Assembly (NCBI RefSeq): GCF_000516985.1
Contig: NW_006917093.1
Span: forward strand, 3,472,001-3,536,000
Source of the DNA: Pestalotiopsis fici W106-1
Taxonomy: Eukaryota; Ascomycota; Sordariomycetes; Amphisphaeriales; Sporocadaceae
DNA length: 64,000 bases
Reading direction: 5' to 3'
The translations under genes and the position numbers were made by a program. The notes beneath the pieces are model-generated. The model saw only the letters and a list, made by a program, of their open reading frames with translations. It was not told where the DNA came from and did not search any database. This document shows, one piece after another, positions 47,401 through 58,524 of this stretch (position 1 is the first letter of the stretch; each line of letters begins with the position of its first letter).

Positions 47401-49240
47401 GACGGCTTGTCGCTTTACCTGTGGAGTGCCTCTTGAGGCTACCATTCAGATGCTACCTACTATGTACACCGGGAGCCAACCGGCGCACAATGCGACCCTG
47501 CTGCGAATATATAGTCTCTCTTGCCAATGCCCACTGAAGTAGTCCAATTTGCGCACTTCATGCAAACGATATCAATATCAACCTCGAGACAACTCATTCA
47601 ATCAAATTACATCTTTACACGTGGCACGTAACAAGGTACTACTACAATAAAGGTCCAAACCTCAAGTATTTGGCATATCTTGGGAACCGCGAGCGCATTT
47701 TGACGATGAGACATGGTCGATAACAATACATTTCGCCTACCAGATATCAAACTAGTGAGTGGCGATAACTAAGCCAGGCCTATGATGCAAGAATAAGGAC
47801 TGACTGGAAAACGAGTCGGGCGCTGGGGATTTCCACAGGCGAGACAGGAGGCCTGTGTCATTCTTCCTTATAGAGCCCCTAGAACCCTGGTCTGACCAGG
47901 ACAAGCAACGCCGTTCCTCCACCAGCAACGGAGATCTAGGCAACCTAGCTTCCAGAGTGGATTATGTTCGTCAGGGCACCCCTCTTGCTAATACAGCTCC
48001 TCTGTGATCTGTTTGATATCTCGCAACCCAACACGATACGTATCAAGTCTATAATCCTCGGCAGTACTAATCAGATGCGTGGAGGGAGTCATTTCTTCGG
48101 GGCTTTGATCATATAGACTCTAGTTGTAGACGAAACAGCGGCCCGTCTGTCGCAAGAGTCGACCAGGAAATGCTAGGTAGGCAGGTTCGGTTACGTGCTC
48201 CGTTATCGATTGCATTCCATCATAGCAGCAGATCACTTCAGACACACACCCCCAGTCATGGTCGGTCTAGTGTAAAGACTGGGCAATGACTTTCTTTTCA
48301 AAATAAAATCTCGACTTCTTTCGCAGGTAAGGATTGCTATATGCGCTTCTATAATTGACATGACCGCATTCGTTTGCACCTATGTAGAAAAACGCAGGCA
48401 ATTTTCCAACATTTGTTGGGATGATGCAGCCGTACCCCAACTGAATGTATAATATATACCTCTGGGGCAAGGGCAAGCCTGTTTGGAAGGTTGCTAACTG
48501 CTGGCCTTTCTTTGTCCTTTCCGTTATTTGTCCTATTGTTTCTCTACACAAAGACAAGATGACGGAAACGACGGCGGCGGCTGCTGCAAGTTGAGAGCAC
48601 TGTACTAGTTGAAATTGAGCAACAAGCCGAAGCAATCCAAGCCTTCGATGCATTGAGCGCCTCAGCTTGCGCTACAAATTGCATATCAGTACGACATTGC
48701 GGAATTCTTGTCAGAGACACTTTTGTATCTGATCTCACATGCACATATGATTTTATCCATGAAGAAATTGGAATCATTCGCATGCCATACAAGCCAGTCA
48801 AACTACTACTTGCATTGTTTGTCCCATTTCCTTCCTGTATTGCGCCTACCCAATACGCAGGAACCACGACGACAAGCAAATCCGATCCCAGACAATCGCT
48901 CCTGCCACCCCCCCGCCGTGTCCCCACCAAGACGCTAGCCCCTTCCCGGAGAATTAATTATTTTTCGTGGCCATTCTGCCATTCGACGACCTCCCTTCTC
49001 TCCCTCCTCTTCACACCTGTCAATCACAACACACAACTCAAGCCATCTTGTGTCAACACCAACACCTCCGCAAGCTTCCTCTCACTGTATCTAGGGCACG
49101 AAGCCACCCTTTAATCACTCCCCCATTGATCAGAGTTCAATTCCACCGAACGAACCCCCGTGACAACTCAACATCAACTTAACGTCCACACTATCCACAC
49201 CAACCCCAACCGCCCAACCATCAATCACCATCAAGTCAAA
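44467..49240. other. 4.8-kb stretch without a recognised gene
   Basis: Only short frames without family resemblance. A TTC/CAT microsatellite lies at 46708-46733. The last 300 bp before the RRM gene are rich in C, A and T with CAACC and CCACA runs, as in the leaders of highly expressed fungal genes. Confidence 0.5.
46708..46733. repeat. TTC/CAT trinucleotide tract
   Basis: Tandem TTC units followed by CAT units, read directly. Confidence 0.85.
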
Positions 49241-50735
49241 ATGGCCAGCACCGTGGAGAAAGTTGCTGATGTCGCATCCGATGCCGTCAACGACGTTACC
49301 AACGCTCTGAGCAACACTTCCCTCACCGGCAAGGACGAGAACAAGGATGCCGCCGTCCATGCCAGTGCCGCCGAGGGTCGCCGCCTGTACATCGGCAACC
49401 TCGCATATGCGACAACTGAGGGGGAGTTGAAGGAATTCTTCAAGGGTTACCTTGTGTAAGTCTTGCCTCCATCTTCCATCTGCTCTATCGAATATCTCTC
49501 CGTGATGATCAAGGCCTCCCTTCCCAAGCTTCCCGCCTGGCTTCAAGCCCTCGTGACTCATCTCCCCCGACGATTTCACTTATCAATGATCCATCTGGGT
49601 ACTGTTTACGGGAATACCACCAAGAGCTATCAGTGGAATCCTCGATTACCCCCACTAATCGCCCGACATGACAAACACGGCGTGGGCATTGCTAACAACC
49701 CCATCTTGTAGCGAGTCCGTTTCTATTCCCAAGAACCCCCGTACTGACCGCCCTGTCGGTTACGCTTTCGTTGACCTGTCTACCCCCACCGAAGCCGAGC
49801 GCGCTATTGCTGAGCTCTCGGGCAAGGAGATTCTCGAGCGTAAGGTCTCGGTTCAACTTGCCAGAACTCCCACCTCCGCTGGTGAGAAGACTGAGAGCGC
49901 TGCCAATGGCGAGGGTGCCGAGGGTGCCCGCCGCAAGGCTTCTGGTCGTGGTCGCGGTCGCGGACGTGGCCGTGGTGGTCGTGCAGGCCGCGCCGGTCGA
50001 TCTGTACGTTTGTGACACTGCGCATCGAGCGCTCATCATTCATCGTTACCAGCATATCGTGCTGACATGTCTTTAGGACGGAGGAAATGAGGAAGCCCCC
50101 GCCACCGAGGAGGCTGCTGCCGCTCCCGCCGAGGCAGCTACTACTGAAGAGGTTCAACCATTGAGCGACATCACCAACAAGATCAATGCTGACTCATCCA
50201 AGACTGCCAAGGACAAGCAGGACAAGAACCGCCCTGCTCAGAAGCGCGAGCGCGGACCCCCTGCCGACGGTATCGCCTCGAAGAACAAGGTCATGGTTGC
50301 CAACCTGCCCTACGACCTGACCGAGGAGAAGGTAAATCAACCCACGATTGCTCGTGTACTAGAGTACTGTTTCGCAAGATGCACAATGCTGACTCTTTTT
50401 CGTCTCTACAGCTCAAGGAGCTCTTCGCAGCATACGAGCCATCTTCTGCCAAGATTGCTCTCCGCCCAATCCCTCGCTTCATGATCAAGAAGCTCCAGGC
50501 CCGTGGTGAGCCTCGCAAGGGACGTGGCTTCGGTTTTGTCACGTTGGCCTCGGAAGAGTTGCAGCAGAAGGCCGTTACAGAGATGAACGGCAAGGAGATT
50601 GAGGGTCGTGAGATTGCTGTCAAGGTCGCCATCGACAGCCCCGACAAGACCGACGAGGAGGCTAACATCCCTGCCGAGTCTGAGTCTAAGCCCGAGGAGA
50701 CCGATGCCGCCGCCGCCCCGGCTGCTACAGCCTAA
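49241..50735 (+). CDS. Tandem-RRM RNA-binding protein with central RGG stretch
   Basis: Exons 49241-49455, 49712-50003, 50077-50331 and 50412-50735 give 361 aa. RRM1 spans about 46-122, with RNP2 RLYIGNLAY and RNP1 VGYAFVDL. An RG-rich tract (GRGRGRGRGGRAGRAG) follows near residues 150-168, likely an arginine-methylation and RNA-contact region. RRM2 spans about 220-305, with RNP2 KVMVANLPY and RNP1 RGFGFVTL. The tail is acidic and Ala-rich. Each RRM is cut by an intron: the 256-nt first intron after FFKGYL and the 80-nt third intron after DLTEEK. The order RRM-RGG-RRM suggests a role in mRNA or rRNA handling, and the exact function is unknown. All four exon lengths agree in phase. The ATG at 49241 has a tcaaaATGG context. 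Confidence 0.9.
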
Positions 50736-52226
50736 ATCAACCCACCTACCTTGACTAGAAACAACATGTTATCCGGATGAGTGGCCTGTTCAAGCCGACG
50801 ATTATGAAGTAGCAGGACAGCCCTATCATGAACTAAATTATCAACGCCGTCTGGAAGAGCATTGGAATGAGGGATGATGAAAGAACAAAGGAGAGAACAG
50901 GTACGGCTTGTCAATTTCGGTGGAAAGATTCGCAAATGAAAAAGGGAAAAGAAACAGCAAATATGGCCTTAGATATTGTCACACGGGAGGGCAAAGTGAC
51001 TCCGTTGACAAGATGATATGGGCCTCATGTGCTGCGAATTTTTGGGCAGACATCTTTTTAATTCGCACGACCGTTCTCACTACTTTTGTTGTTATTAATG
51101 ATGTGTTTTTTTCTGCGAATGTTCCTCCACCATGTACACTAGAGGGACACGATATTGGAGTTTAAGCGGATCGGAAAAGTTTTGAGTGAATCTTGAAAGG
51201 CTTGTTCCTCGACTCGAGAATGCATTTGTGATGTCATATGAAGGTGGAGCATGTTTACTGATAGGCTCTAGCTGCCGAGAGGAGGGCGTCTGGAGGTCTA
51301 TGTTTGCTTGACGAGCCTGGATGTGCCAACAATGAGCAAGAGAGGCTGCGATTTTGACAACTGTCTGCGAATCTATAATCTATACATTGAATGTGCTAGT
51401 TCTCGTGGCCATGAGGATACACCTAGCGAGCTAGCATTGCGAATCGAGCAAGGCAAAAAGTCCGTGAAAAATTGTATGTTTGTATTCTTGGTCAGGAAAT
51501 GCCATTTTATCGTGCGTATGCGTCAATGTACAGCTGAAAGTCACATGTGCAAAATGTCTCACTTTCAGGGCGTACAAAGAGTCAGTCGTAAACTGAAAAT
51601 CAATCGGCTGTCATTCGTAGCCTATTAGAGTGATTTCGGAACAATGTAACGCTGGCTGGCGGTCAAGACATATGTGGTTTCCATATATATCTGGTTTTAT
51701 AGTGTGGTAGTAATGGGTATTGGTTGTACTGTATCAAGAGCGGCGCACATTACGTCTGAGCCCTTGAGCTCACTAACACCTGGAACTGGCGGACCACTTG
51801 GGGGGGATGGATGGATGGTAAGGGTACCGAAAGTACGACGCGCACTACAAGTACCAAAACCGCCGCACCGCACCCACCCACACACGGCCAGAGGAATCTA
51901 GACACCTTGATAACAAGTGGAGTTGCTCCAGACCAGACTTCTGTAAGTCGACGGGGCGCTGAAGATAGACTACTATGGGACACAATTAACCTCAAGTGCC
52001 TCTGAGAGAGCTGTGCCCTTTTTTGCATGTGGCCCTTTCTGTTCGTCAACTTTGTCTCAAAATATACATTTGGTCGCGCAACTGCATTCCTCAGTTTGGG
52101 CGTCTGTTCTGTCTTGTTCAGCGCTCAAACTTAAGCTGCATCTGGCAACATCCCCTAGTTGTAGGACCGAAACGACTCCTCGAATCCCACCCAAAGCGCA
52201 TCAGGACAAAAACACACACATACAAG
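50736..52226. other. Intergenic region without a recognised gene
   Basis: 3' region of the RRM gene and upstream region of the Arf GAP. The longest plus-strand frame (about 51308-51628) lacks family resemblance. Nothing else supported. Confidence 0.5.
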
Positions 52227-53540
52227 ATGGCTTCGTCAGCCATGTGGGAGGTTGATCCCGAGACAAAATCAAAAGTCAGTTCAAACCGAATCTCGCATAT
52301 ATACGCATTGTTTCGGCGGCGGCGCATCATTTGATTGTCTTTGATGGGGGGACAGAATCTTGGCTAACCTCGTACCCCTTTCCGCCACAGCTCCTCGCAA
52401 TCCAAAAGACGAATAACAACAACAACTGCTGCGACTGCAATGCACCGAACCCACAATGGGCCTCTCCCAAGTTTGGCGTCTTCATTTGTCTCTCCTGCGC
52501 CGGAGTACACCGTGGCTTGGGGGTCCACATCTCCTTTGTGCGCTCCGTGACCATGGACGCTTTCAAGCAGGCCGAGATTGAGCGCATGCGCCTCGGCGGC
52601 AACCAGGGCTGGCGCGATTTCTTCGAGAACCACGAGGACACCAAGATGATGGGACTTTCCTGGGACGACGCCACTATCGCTGAGCGGTACAGCGGCCAGG
52701 TTGGCGAGGAGTGGAAAGAGCGTCTAAGCGCCAAGGTTGAAGGGCGGGAATATGTGCCTGGGGAGAAGAAGAGTGCTCCCACACAAAAGCCAGCCCAGCC
52801 AAAGCAGGCCAGCAGGACTGGTACGCCTCTGCAGGGTGTGGCAACAAGCGGGAGCCGAACTGCTAGTCCCAGCCGTCCTGGTGTCAAGGCCAAGGTTGAC
52901 GACAAGTACTTTGCAAAATTGGGCGCCGACAATGCCTCGCGATCGGAGGCCCTGCCCCCAAGTCAAGGTGGCAAGTACTCTGGCTTTGGAAATTCGCCCA
53001 TGCCGTCGCAAAACCAGGGCGCCGGCCAGGCTTTGCCAAATTTTCAAGACTTGCAAACCGATCCAGTGGCTGCCCTGAGCAAGGGTTTCGGCTGGTTCAC
53101 CAAGACAGTTTCACAGACGGCCAAGACGGTCAACAGTGATTATATTCAGCCTACTGCCAAACAGGTTCGTGTTGCTACATACTTGTGAACTAGGGTCGTG
53201 TCCAGGACCGGGACTAACATGTGGCAAACTGCAGATTTCAGAGTCGGAATTTGCAGCGCAGGCAAGAGTGGCAGCTGGCAATGTAGGAAGGGCGGCGCAA
53301 CAAGGTGCTAAAAACGCCCAGGAGGGTCTGAACCGCTTTGTCGACGGGCCTGATGGTCAAAGAGCGCAAGGAGGCACTGCAGGCATGGATGAAAGTAAGA
53401 GAGCATTCTGGGACGATTTCTCGTCTGTCGCAGACCAAAGACATGGTTCTGGTCCTCAGTACAGTTCCATTGGCACGTCTGCTATGGGCAAGGCAAACAA
53501 GGGAGCTGGCAAGAAGGATGAAGAGTGGGATGATTGGTGA
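52227..53540 (+). CDS. gcs1: ADP-ribosylation factor GTPase-activating protein (Gcs1/ArfGAP1 type)
   Basis: Stimulates GTP hydrolysis by Arf in Golgi-ER (COPI) and post-Golgi transport. Exons 52227-52274, 52391-53164 and 53235-53540 give 375 aa. The zinc finger is C29-x2-C32-x16-C49-x2-C52, followed by the arginine finger R57 in AGVHRGLG. Further signature blocks are [11 protein letters not shown] and [15 protein letters not shown]. The middle is rich in P, S and Q. C-terminal segments such as [19 protein letters not shown] and [11 protein letters not shown] resemble the amphipathic lipid-packing-sensor type helices of ArfGAP1/Gcs1; this is inference. The 16-codon first exon ([16 protein letters not shown]) matches the family N-terminus, which supports the ATG at 52227 and the GTCAGT donor. 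An asparagine run (N5) directly precedes the first zinc ligands. Confidence 0.94.
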
Positions 53541-54030
53541 TGGCAACCTCAGATCTTGTAGTCTGGTTTGTACAGAAATAAGGCCGCCCCATGGACCAAA
53601 TAAGACGATCACATGTATAGTTAGAGGAGTCTCGGAAGCGTGTTTTCAAAATGCTAGACTGTTGTTCTGTCTATATATTAGTCCACCGTGTTCTGACGGG
53701 GAGATGTGTTCTTGTGGCTATCAATTCGTGAAAGAGCAATCGACAAGCAAAACAACAAGGGGATTGACGCTAGCGATTCCCAAGGTAGTTTTGCGGTTGG
53801 ATCAAGATGATGACCGTTCGTGAAGTCTTGCGTGCATATAGTCGAGCCGGGTCCGCAGAGGGGCATCACGTGTATATGGACCCGAGGTTGGAGCCGGTAC
53901 TAGCCGGTATCGCTTATGGTCCGGCCGGTAGCTTTTCCCAGCAGCCATCCCGTCATTGAATGCAAGCTCGCGGTCGCCTTTCACGTTACGCTCTATCTGA
54001 TCTCAAAGCATACAGATTTAAAGCGCCAAC
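53541..54030. other. Intergenic region between gcs1 and the ETF-beta gene
   Basis: 490 bp in tandem orientation holding the 3' region of the Arf GAP and the promoter of the ETF gene. No gene recognised. Confidence 0.5.
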
Positions 54031-55058
54031 ATGTCATCTCTCAGAATCCTGGTGCCCATAAAGCGGGTAATTGACTATGCGGTGCGTGCCAATTGTTTGT
54101 GCGGAGGGGCGAGGCGAGCGTTCCTACCGGCCGACCTCTACTCCCTCAGAAAACGCCTCGGCAAAACGGATACCAGAGAGGCAGAATGTTATGAACGGGA
54201 ATAGCTAAGATGTTTTATCACACCAACAGGTCAAGCCCCGCGTCAACAAGGCCCAGACGGGCGTCGAGACGGCCGGCGTCAAGCACAGCATGAACCCATT
54301 TGACGAGCTCTCGATCGAAGAGTCGGTACGAATCCGCGAGAAGAAGTCGGCGCCCGTTGAGGATATCTGCGTCATCTCAGCGGGTCCACCCAAGGCGGTA
54401 GACGTGCTGCGGACGGCCATGGCCATGGGCGCGGACCGGGCCATCCACGTCGACGTCAAGGAGGGCGAGGAGCTGGAGCCGCTGTCGGTCGCCAAGCTGC
54501 TGCGGGCCGTGGTCGAGAAGGAGAAGAGCAACCTGGTGGTGCTGGGCAAGCAGAGCATCGACGACGACTCAGCGCAAACGGGCCAGATGTTGGCGGGTCT
54601 GCTGGGCTGGGCCCAGGCCACGCAGGCTAGCGAGGTCAAGTTTGAGGGGGATAACGTCCTCGTCACCAAGGAGGTCGACGGCGGTGTCGAGACTGTCAAG
54701 GCCAAGCTTCCCATGATCATTACTACCGATCTCCGTCTCAACGAGCCCCGGTACGCCAGTCTGCCCAACATTATGAAGGCCAAGAAGAAGCCCCTCGTCA
54801 AGATGAGCCTGAGCGACCTGGGTGTCGCCAATGAGAGGAGATTGAAGATTGTCAAGGTTGAGGGTAGGTTTTCTCCCAAGTGCATCATATATTACCTGTA
54901 CTCGCAAAAAATCTTTGCGGGCACGGCAAGTTTCCTGTGTAGTTTTCATACTGACTCGATTGTTTTTCTCTACAGAGCCCGCCCCGAGACAAGGTGGTGG
55001 CAAGGTTGAGGATGTAGATGGACTCATTTCCAAGCTGAAGGAGCTTGGCGCCATATAG
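54031..55058 (+). CDS. Electron transfer flavoprotein beta subunit
   Basis: Mitochondrial-matrix ETF-beta, which with ETF-alpha passes electrons from acyl-CoA and other dehydrogenases to ETF-ubiquinone oxidoreductase. Exons 54031-54081, 54230-54863 and 54976-55058 give 255 aa, the usual length. Exon 1 gives the N-terminus MSSLRILVPIKRVIDYA. Exon 2 gives KHSMNPFDELSIEESVRIRE, the AMP-binding region DRAIHVDV and VVLGKQSIDDDSAQTGQMLA, then LGWAQATQASEV and the ETF-beta signature region around TTDLRLNEPRYASLPNIMKA. Exon 3 supplies KVEDVDGLISKLKELGAI. Phases agree across both introns (148 and 112 nt). The early part of the second exon lacks acidic residues, in line with import without a long cleaved presequence. 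Confidence 0.95.
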
Positions 55059-56645
55059 ATACGGCCGTGTATAAAAGTGTAAAGAGTAGACAATTCAATA
55101 TAAACCGGCACTTGCCTCGTCCAAAATACAGAAAAGCTTGAAAAGGGTTGTCAAGAGTTTGTTGTAACATTTCACGAGCATACATTATCCTGCTTCGCAT
55201 GTGCCCTTATCAACAGGCAGCCAATGCGGCAAAACGATTCTTGCAACTGTCAGTTGAAAGACGGACTCACGTTTCTTGTTTCGAGGTTAAGAAGATCCGG
55301 GAATGCCAGTGCTTTATTAAACAAGCGAGATAATAGGCACGTATAACCATGTAGATAGCATGTACAAGTCTAAAATTGATATTAAATTGTCTTGCAGCAA
55401 TAGTACTTGCAATTGACTATACAGAAGCGCTATAATTGTACCGATGGCACAATTAGTTTATGGTTATATCACGCAAAACTCGTTTTACGGCATCGGGCAT
55501 GGGAGCATCTAGATACAGCTGGACAAGTCGGCAAGAACCCCAAGAATCCTCCGAAACATGAACCCAAGTGTCGAGACTAGAGGTTTCTCTGCCACCAATC
55601 AGGATCAGAGATAAGCTGACGTTTGTCGCCGCTGACACATAATGCTTGATCGTGGTTTTCTTGTTTGTATTTTAGACCGGAATGATTCCACACATGCCAA
55701 ACTGCCGGCCTCGAGTGCGAGGTACGGTATGTCCGTGTACATGAGAGCGGGCGTTGGCGTGGAAGCTCCAGCGGGCGATACGTAAGAATAACCAGCAGCA
55801 AGACCCCTTGGACTGAGCTTCTTTCTAGCACGGTGCACTTCTTCTTCTTCCTAGGCTTCTAGCTACAGCTTAAACTGGCAGTTTGAGCCCTGCCCTGTCC
55901 GCGGTATTTTTATCTCGTTTGCCAGGCGGATGCCGAGCGGAATATCGACCTAGTGGTCAGACGTCATCGGGCCCCTCCAAGACTCATGTCCACCATTATG
56001 CATTGCCGTTGGTCAATGGGTTGCGCCCTGCCCCAGGCCGCAATGAAAAGATAGAATGGCCATGGGAATTTTCAGGATCGTGGCCGAGTTCGTTCCTTAG
56101 CAAGAAAAGTCCCGCGTGTGAAATCCCTGTTATCATGTAATGTACGTAGCCAGTAGTACGGAATAGCCCACCGCCGATCCAATGGGGCACGAACAATAGA
56201 AGCTTACGCCTTGCCGCCGGTTGCGGACAGTAATGAGACCCCTGGGACTGTGTGTCACCTACGACAGCCCCAACTCAAAGCCTAGAAAACGGCACCAATA
56301 CCAGTGCCAAGGTACCAAGATAAAGCTGCGATAATTTGGAAAAGAGCTGCGAAAAAAGGTGTGACGTGGAGCCCCCCGCCTAGGTACTGTGCAGGCCCAA
56401 CCAGTAGTAGGTGCTTAGCTCCCCCGCCAGATGCAGCTCAGCAACAAATTTTCTCCCACTTTGCTGGAACGGGATCCCGTTGGTCGGATATCAGCCTCCC
56501 ATGCAGGAAAAAAAAAAAAGTACTTTTTATTTCTACTACAAGACCGTTTCGCGCCCTTTTCCCTGCCGCCTCCGGACGTGACTTTTCTGTTTTCACCACC
56601 TCAAAACCATCACCACTAGCCATTGTGTGCTGCAAATCCGCGCTT
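55059..56645. other. Upstream region of the CPS small-subunit transcript
   Basis: 1.6 kb with no recognised gene. It must hold the promoter and the start of the long leader of the carbamoyl phosphate synthase gene. An A11-12 run lies at about 56508-56519. Confidence 0.5.
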
Positions 56646-57040
56646 ATGAACGGGCGCCCGTCAGTCTTCACTTCTCAGGTATGTTGAAATGCTTGGCTCT
56701 TTTCTTCCTTCTAGTGTTAGCTTTTCTGTGTCTTTGTTGCATCGCCAGTTTGGGCATGGTTCTGGTATAACCTCCTCCTGCACTTGGACGAGCTCATATC
56801 TCCCCGCCCACCATGGTGACATATTCCACCTCTGGGAGACTAAAAATTCCCCCTTGGTGTGAAATATGACGGACATAGCTGCAATATGCCTCTCAAATTT
56901 AGTCATGTCTAGTGCTAATACTCTTATCTTTTAGGATTATATCTCAGGTTGGTTTCCGTCTCCATATAACCCTGACTCACCGCCAATGAAGCTAACGAAA
57001 TAACCCAACAGACCACTTGTGGCGAGCTCTGTCCGCTTAA
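56646..57040 (+). CDS. Arginine attenuator peptide (AAP) uORF of the CPS small-subunit gene
   Basis: Regulatory leader peptide of 24 aa that, in Neurospora crassa arg-2 and yeast CPA1, stalls ribosomes at its stop codon when arginine is high and so cuts translation of the main frame. It is split over three exons: 56646-56678, a 13-nt micro-exon 56935-56947, and 57012-57040. The first gives MNGRPSVFTSQ; the second gives DYIS plus one base; the third completes Asp16 and gives HLWRALSA, then TAA. This agrees closely with the known AAP consensus, including the Asp at position 12 that is essential in Neurospora. Donors are GTATGT and GTTGGT; acceptors are TAG and CAG. The main ATG lies 64 nt after the uORF stop. 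No single open frame carries the peptide, so plain ORF calling misses it. Recognition rests on family knowledge; splice sites are inferred. Confidence 0.9.
56973..56979 (+). promoter_or_regulatory. TGACTCA: Gcn4/CPC1-type site
   Basis: Perfect heptamer matching the binding consensus of Gcn4/CPC1/CpcA, the activators of cross-pathway amino-acid control. It lies within the second uORF intron, about 130 bp upstream of the main CPS start codon. It could work as a downstream or intronic element. A 7-mer occurs by chance fairly often, so this is a suggestion. Confidence 0.4.
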
Positions 57041-57104
57041 GCACTGGTCAATCGAATATCCTTGACGCCTTTCTCACTACCTAAATACAAACTCAGGAAC
57101 AATC

Positions 57105-58524
57105 ATGTTCTCCAGGGTCGCTACCAAGGCTTTCAAGCCTGCTGGCTTCACTCGTCCTCTGTCGACGACCAGCTTGCTGGCCAAGGCTAATCAGGGCAGC
57201 AAGGGCAGACAGATGCCCAGCACTTACACTCGGGCTACTGCTCAGCCTGCTTCTGGCACAGAGGCTACCTTTACCATTCGCGTGAGTAGTGTCTGCATAT
57301 GAATAAGGCGTGTAGGATCTTGGTGGCTGACGGAAATCCCAGGATGGCCCCATCTTCCGCGGAACCGCCTTTGGAGCCGACACCAACATTTCTGGCGAGG
57401 CCGTTTTCACCACTTCTCTTGTTGGATACCCCGAGTCCATGACCGATCCTTCCTACCGAGGACAGATTCTCGTCTTCACCCAGCCTCTGATTGGCAACTA
57501 CGGTGTCCCCTCGAATCAGCGTGACCAGTGGAACCTTCTCAAGTACTTTGAGTCCCCTCACATTCAGTGTGCCGGAATCGTCGTCTCCGATGTCGCTACC
57601 CAGTACAGCCACTGGACTGCCGTCGAGAGCTTGGGAGAGTGGTGTGCCCGTGAGGGTGTTCCCGCCATCTCTGGTGTTGACACTCGTGCCATTGTCACTC
57701 ACCTGCGAGAGCAGGGTTCGTCCTTGGCCAGAATCAGCACTGGAGAGGAGTACGACGCCGACGAAGATGAGAGCTTCATTGACCCTGGCCAGATCAACTT
57801 GGTCGCAAAGGTCAGCACCAAGGCTCCTTTCGTGGTCGAGGCACACAACCCCAAGTACCACGTCGCTCTGATTGACTGCGGTGTCAAGGAGAACATCCTC
57901 CGCAGCTTGGTCAGCCGTGGCGCTAGTGTCACTGTCTTCCCCTACAACTTCAAGATTCAAAAGGTTGCCGACAACTATGATGGTGTCTTTGTCACCAACG
58001 GTCCCGGTGACCCCACTCACTGCCAGGAGACTGTCTACAACCTCCGCAACCTGATGGAGACCTCGCAGGTCCCGATCATGGGCATTTGCATGGGTCACCA
58101 GCTGCTCGCTCTGGCCGCTGGCGCCCGCACCGTCAAGATGAAGTACGGTAACCGAGCTCACAACATTCCGGCCCTGGACTTGACCACTGGCCAATGCCAC
58201 ATTACCAGTCAGAACCACGGTTACGCCGTTGACGCCAGCTCCCTGCCCAAGGAGTGGAAGGAGTACTTTGTCAACCTCAACGACGGCTCCAACGAGGGTA
58301 TGCGCCACTCGACCCGCCCCATCTTTTCGACTCAGTTCCACCCCGAGGCCAAGGGAGGCCCCATGGACAGCTCGTACCTCTTTGACAAGTACATTGAGAA
58401 CGTCCAGGCTTTCAAGGCTACTCAAAAGGTCTACAAGGACAACAGGCCATCGCAGTTTATGCTCGACATTCTCAGCAAGGAGCGTGTCGGCGTTGCTCCC
58501 GACAAGATTGCCGCAGCTGCCTAA
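57105..58524 (+). CDS. arg-2: Arginine-specific carbamoyl phosphate synthase small subunit
   Basis: Glutaminase subunit that supplies ammonia to the large subunit for carbamoyl phosphate in arginine synthesis; mitochondrial in filamentous fungi. Exons 57105-57281 and 57343-58524 (61-nt intron, GTGAGT...CAG) give 452 aa. The first 45 residues are a presequence rich in R, K, S and T ([19 protein letters not shown]). The N-terminal CPS small-chain domain follows ([38 protein letters not shown]). The class-I glutaminase domain has nucleophile C308 in [15 protein letters not shown] and the partner His392 and Glu394 in QFHPEAKGG. The 64-nt spacer and the leader peptide identify it as the arginine-regulated enzyme and not the pyrimidine one, which is fused to other activities in fungi. 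A 384-codon antisense frame is a codon-bias artefact. Confidence 0.97.

Noticed and set aside
49463..49711. 82-codon open frame within the first intron of the RRM gene
   Set aside because: Lies wholly within the intron defined by RRM1 continuity; the translation shows no domain.
51308..51628. Plus-strand frame of about 100 codons downstream of the RRM gene
   Set aside because: No recognised motif, no clear promoter or splice context, and the composition looks non-coding.
57271..58425. 384-codon antisense open frame over the CPS small subunit
   Set aside because: Same codon-bias artefact; the sense strand carries the complete glutaminase domain.
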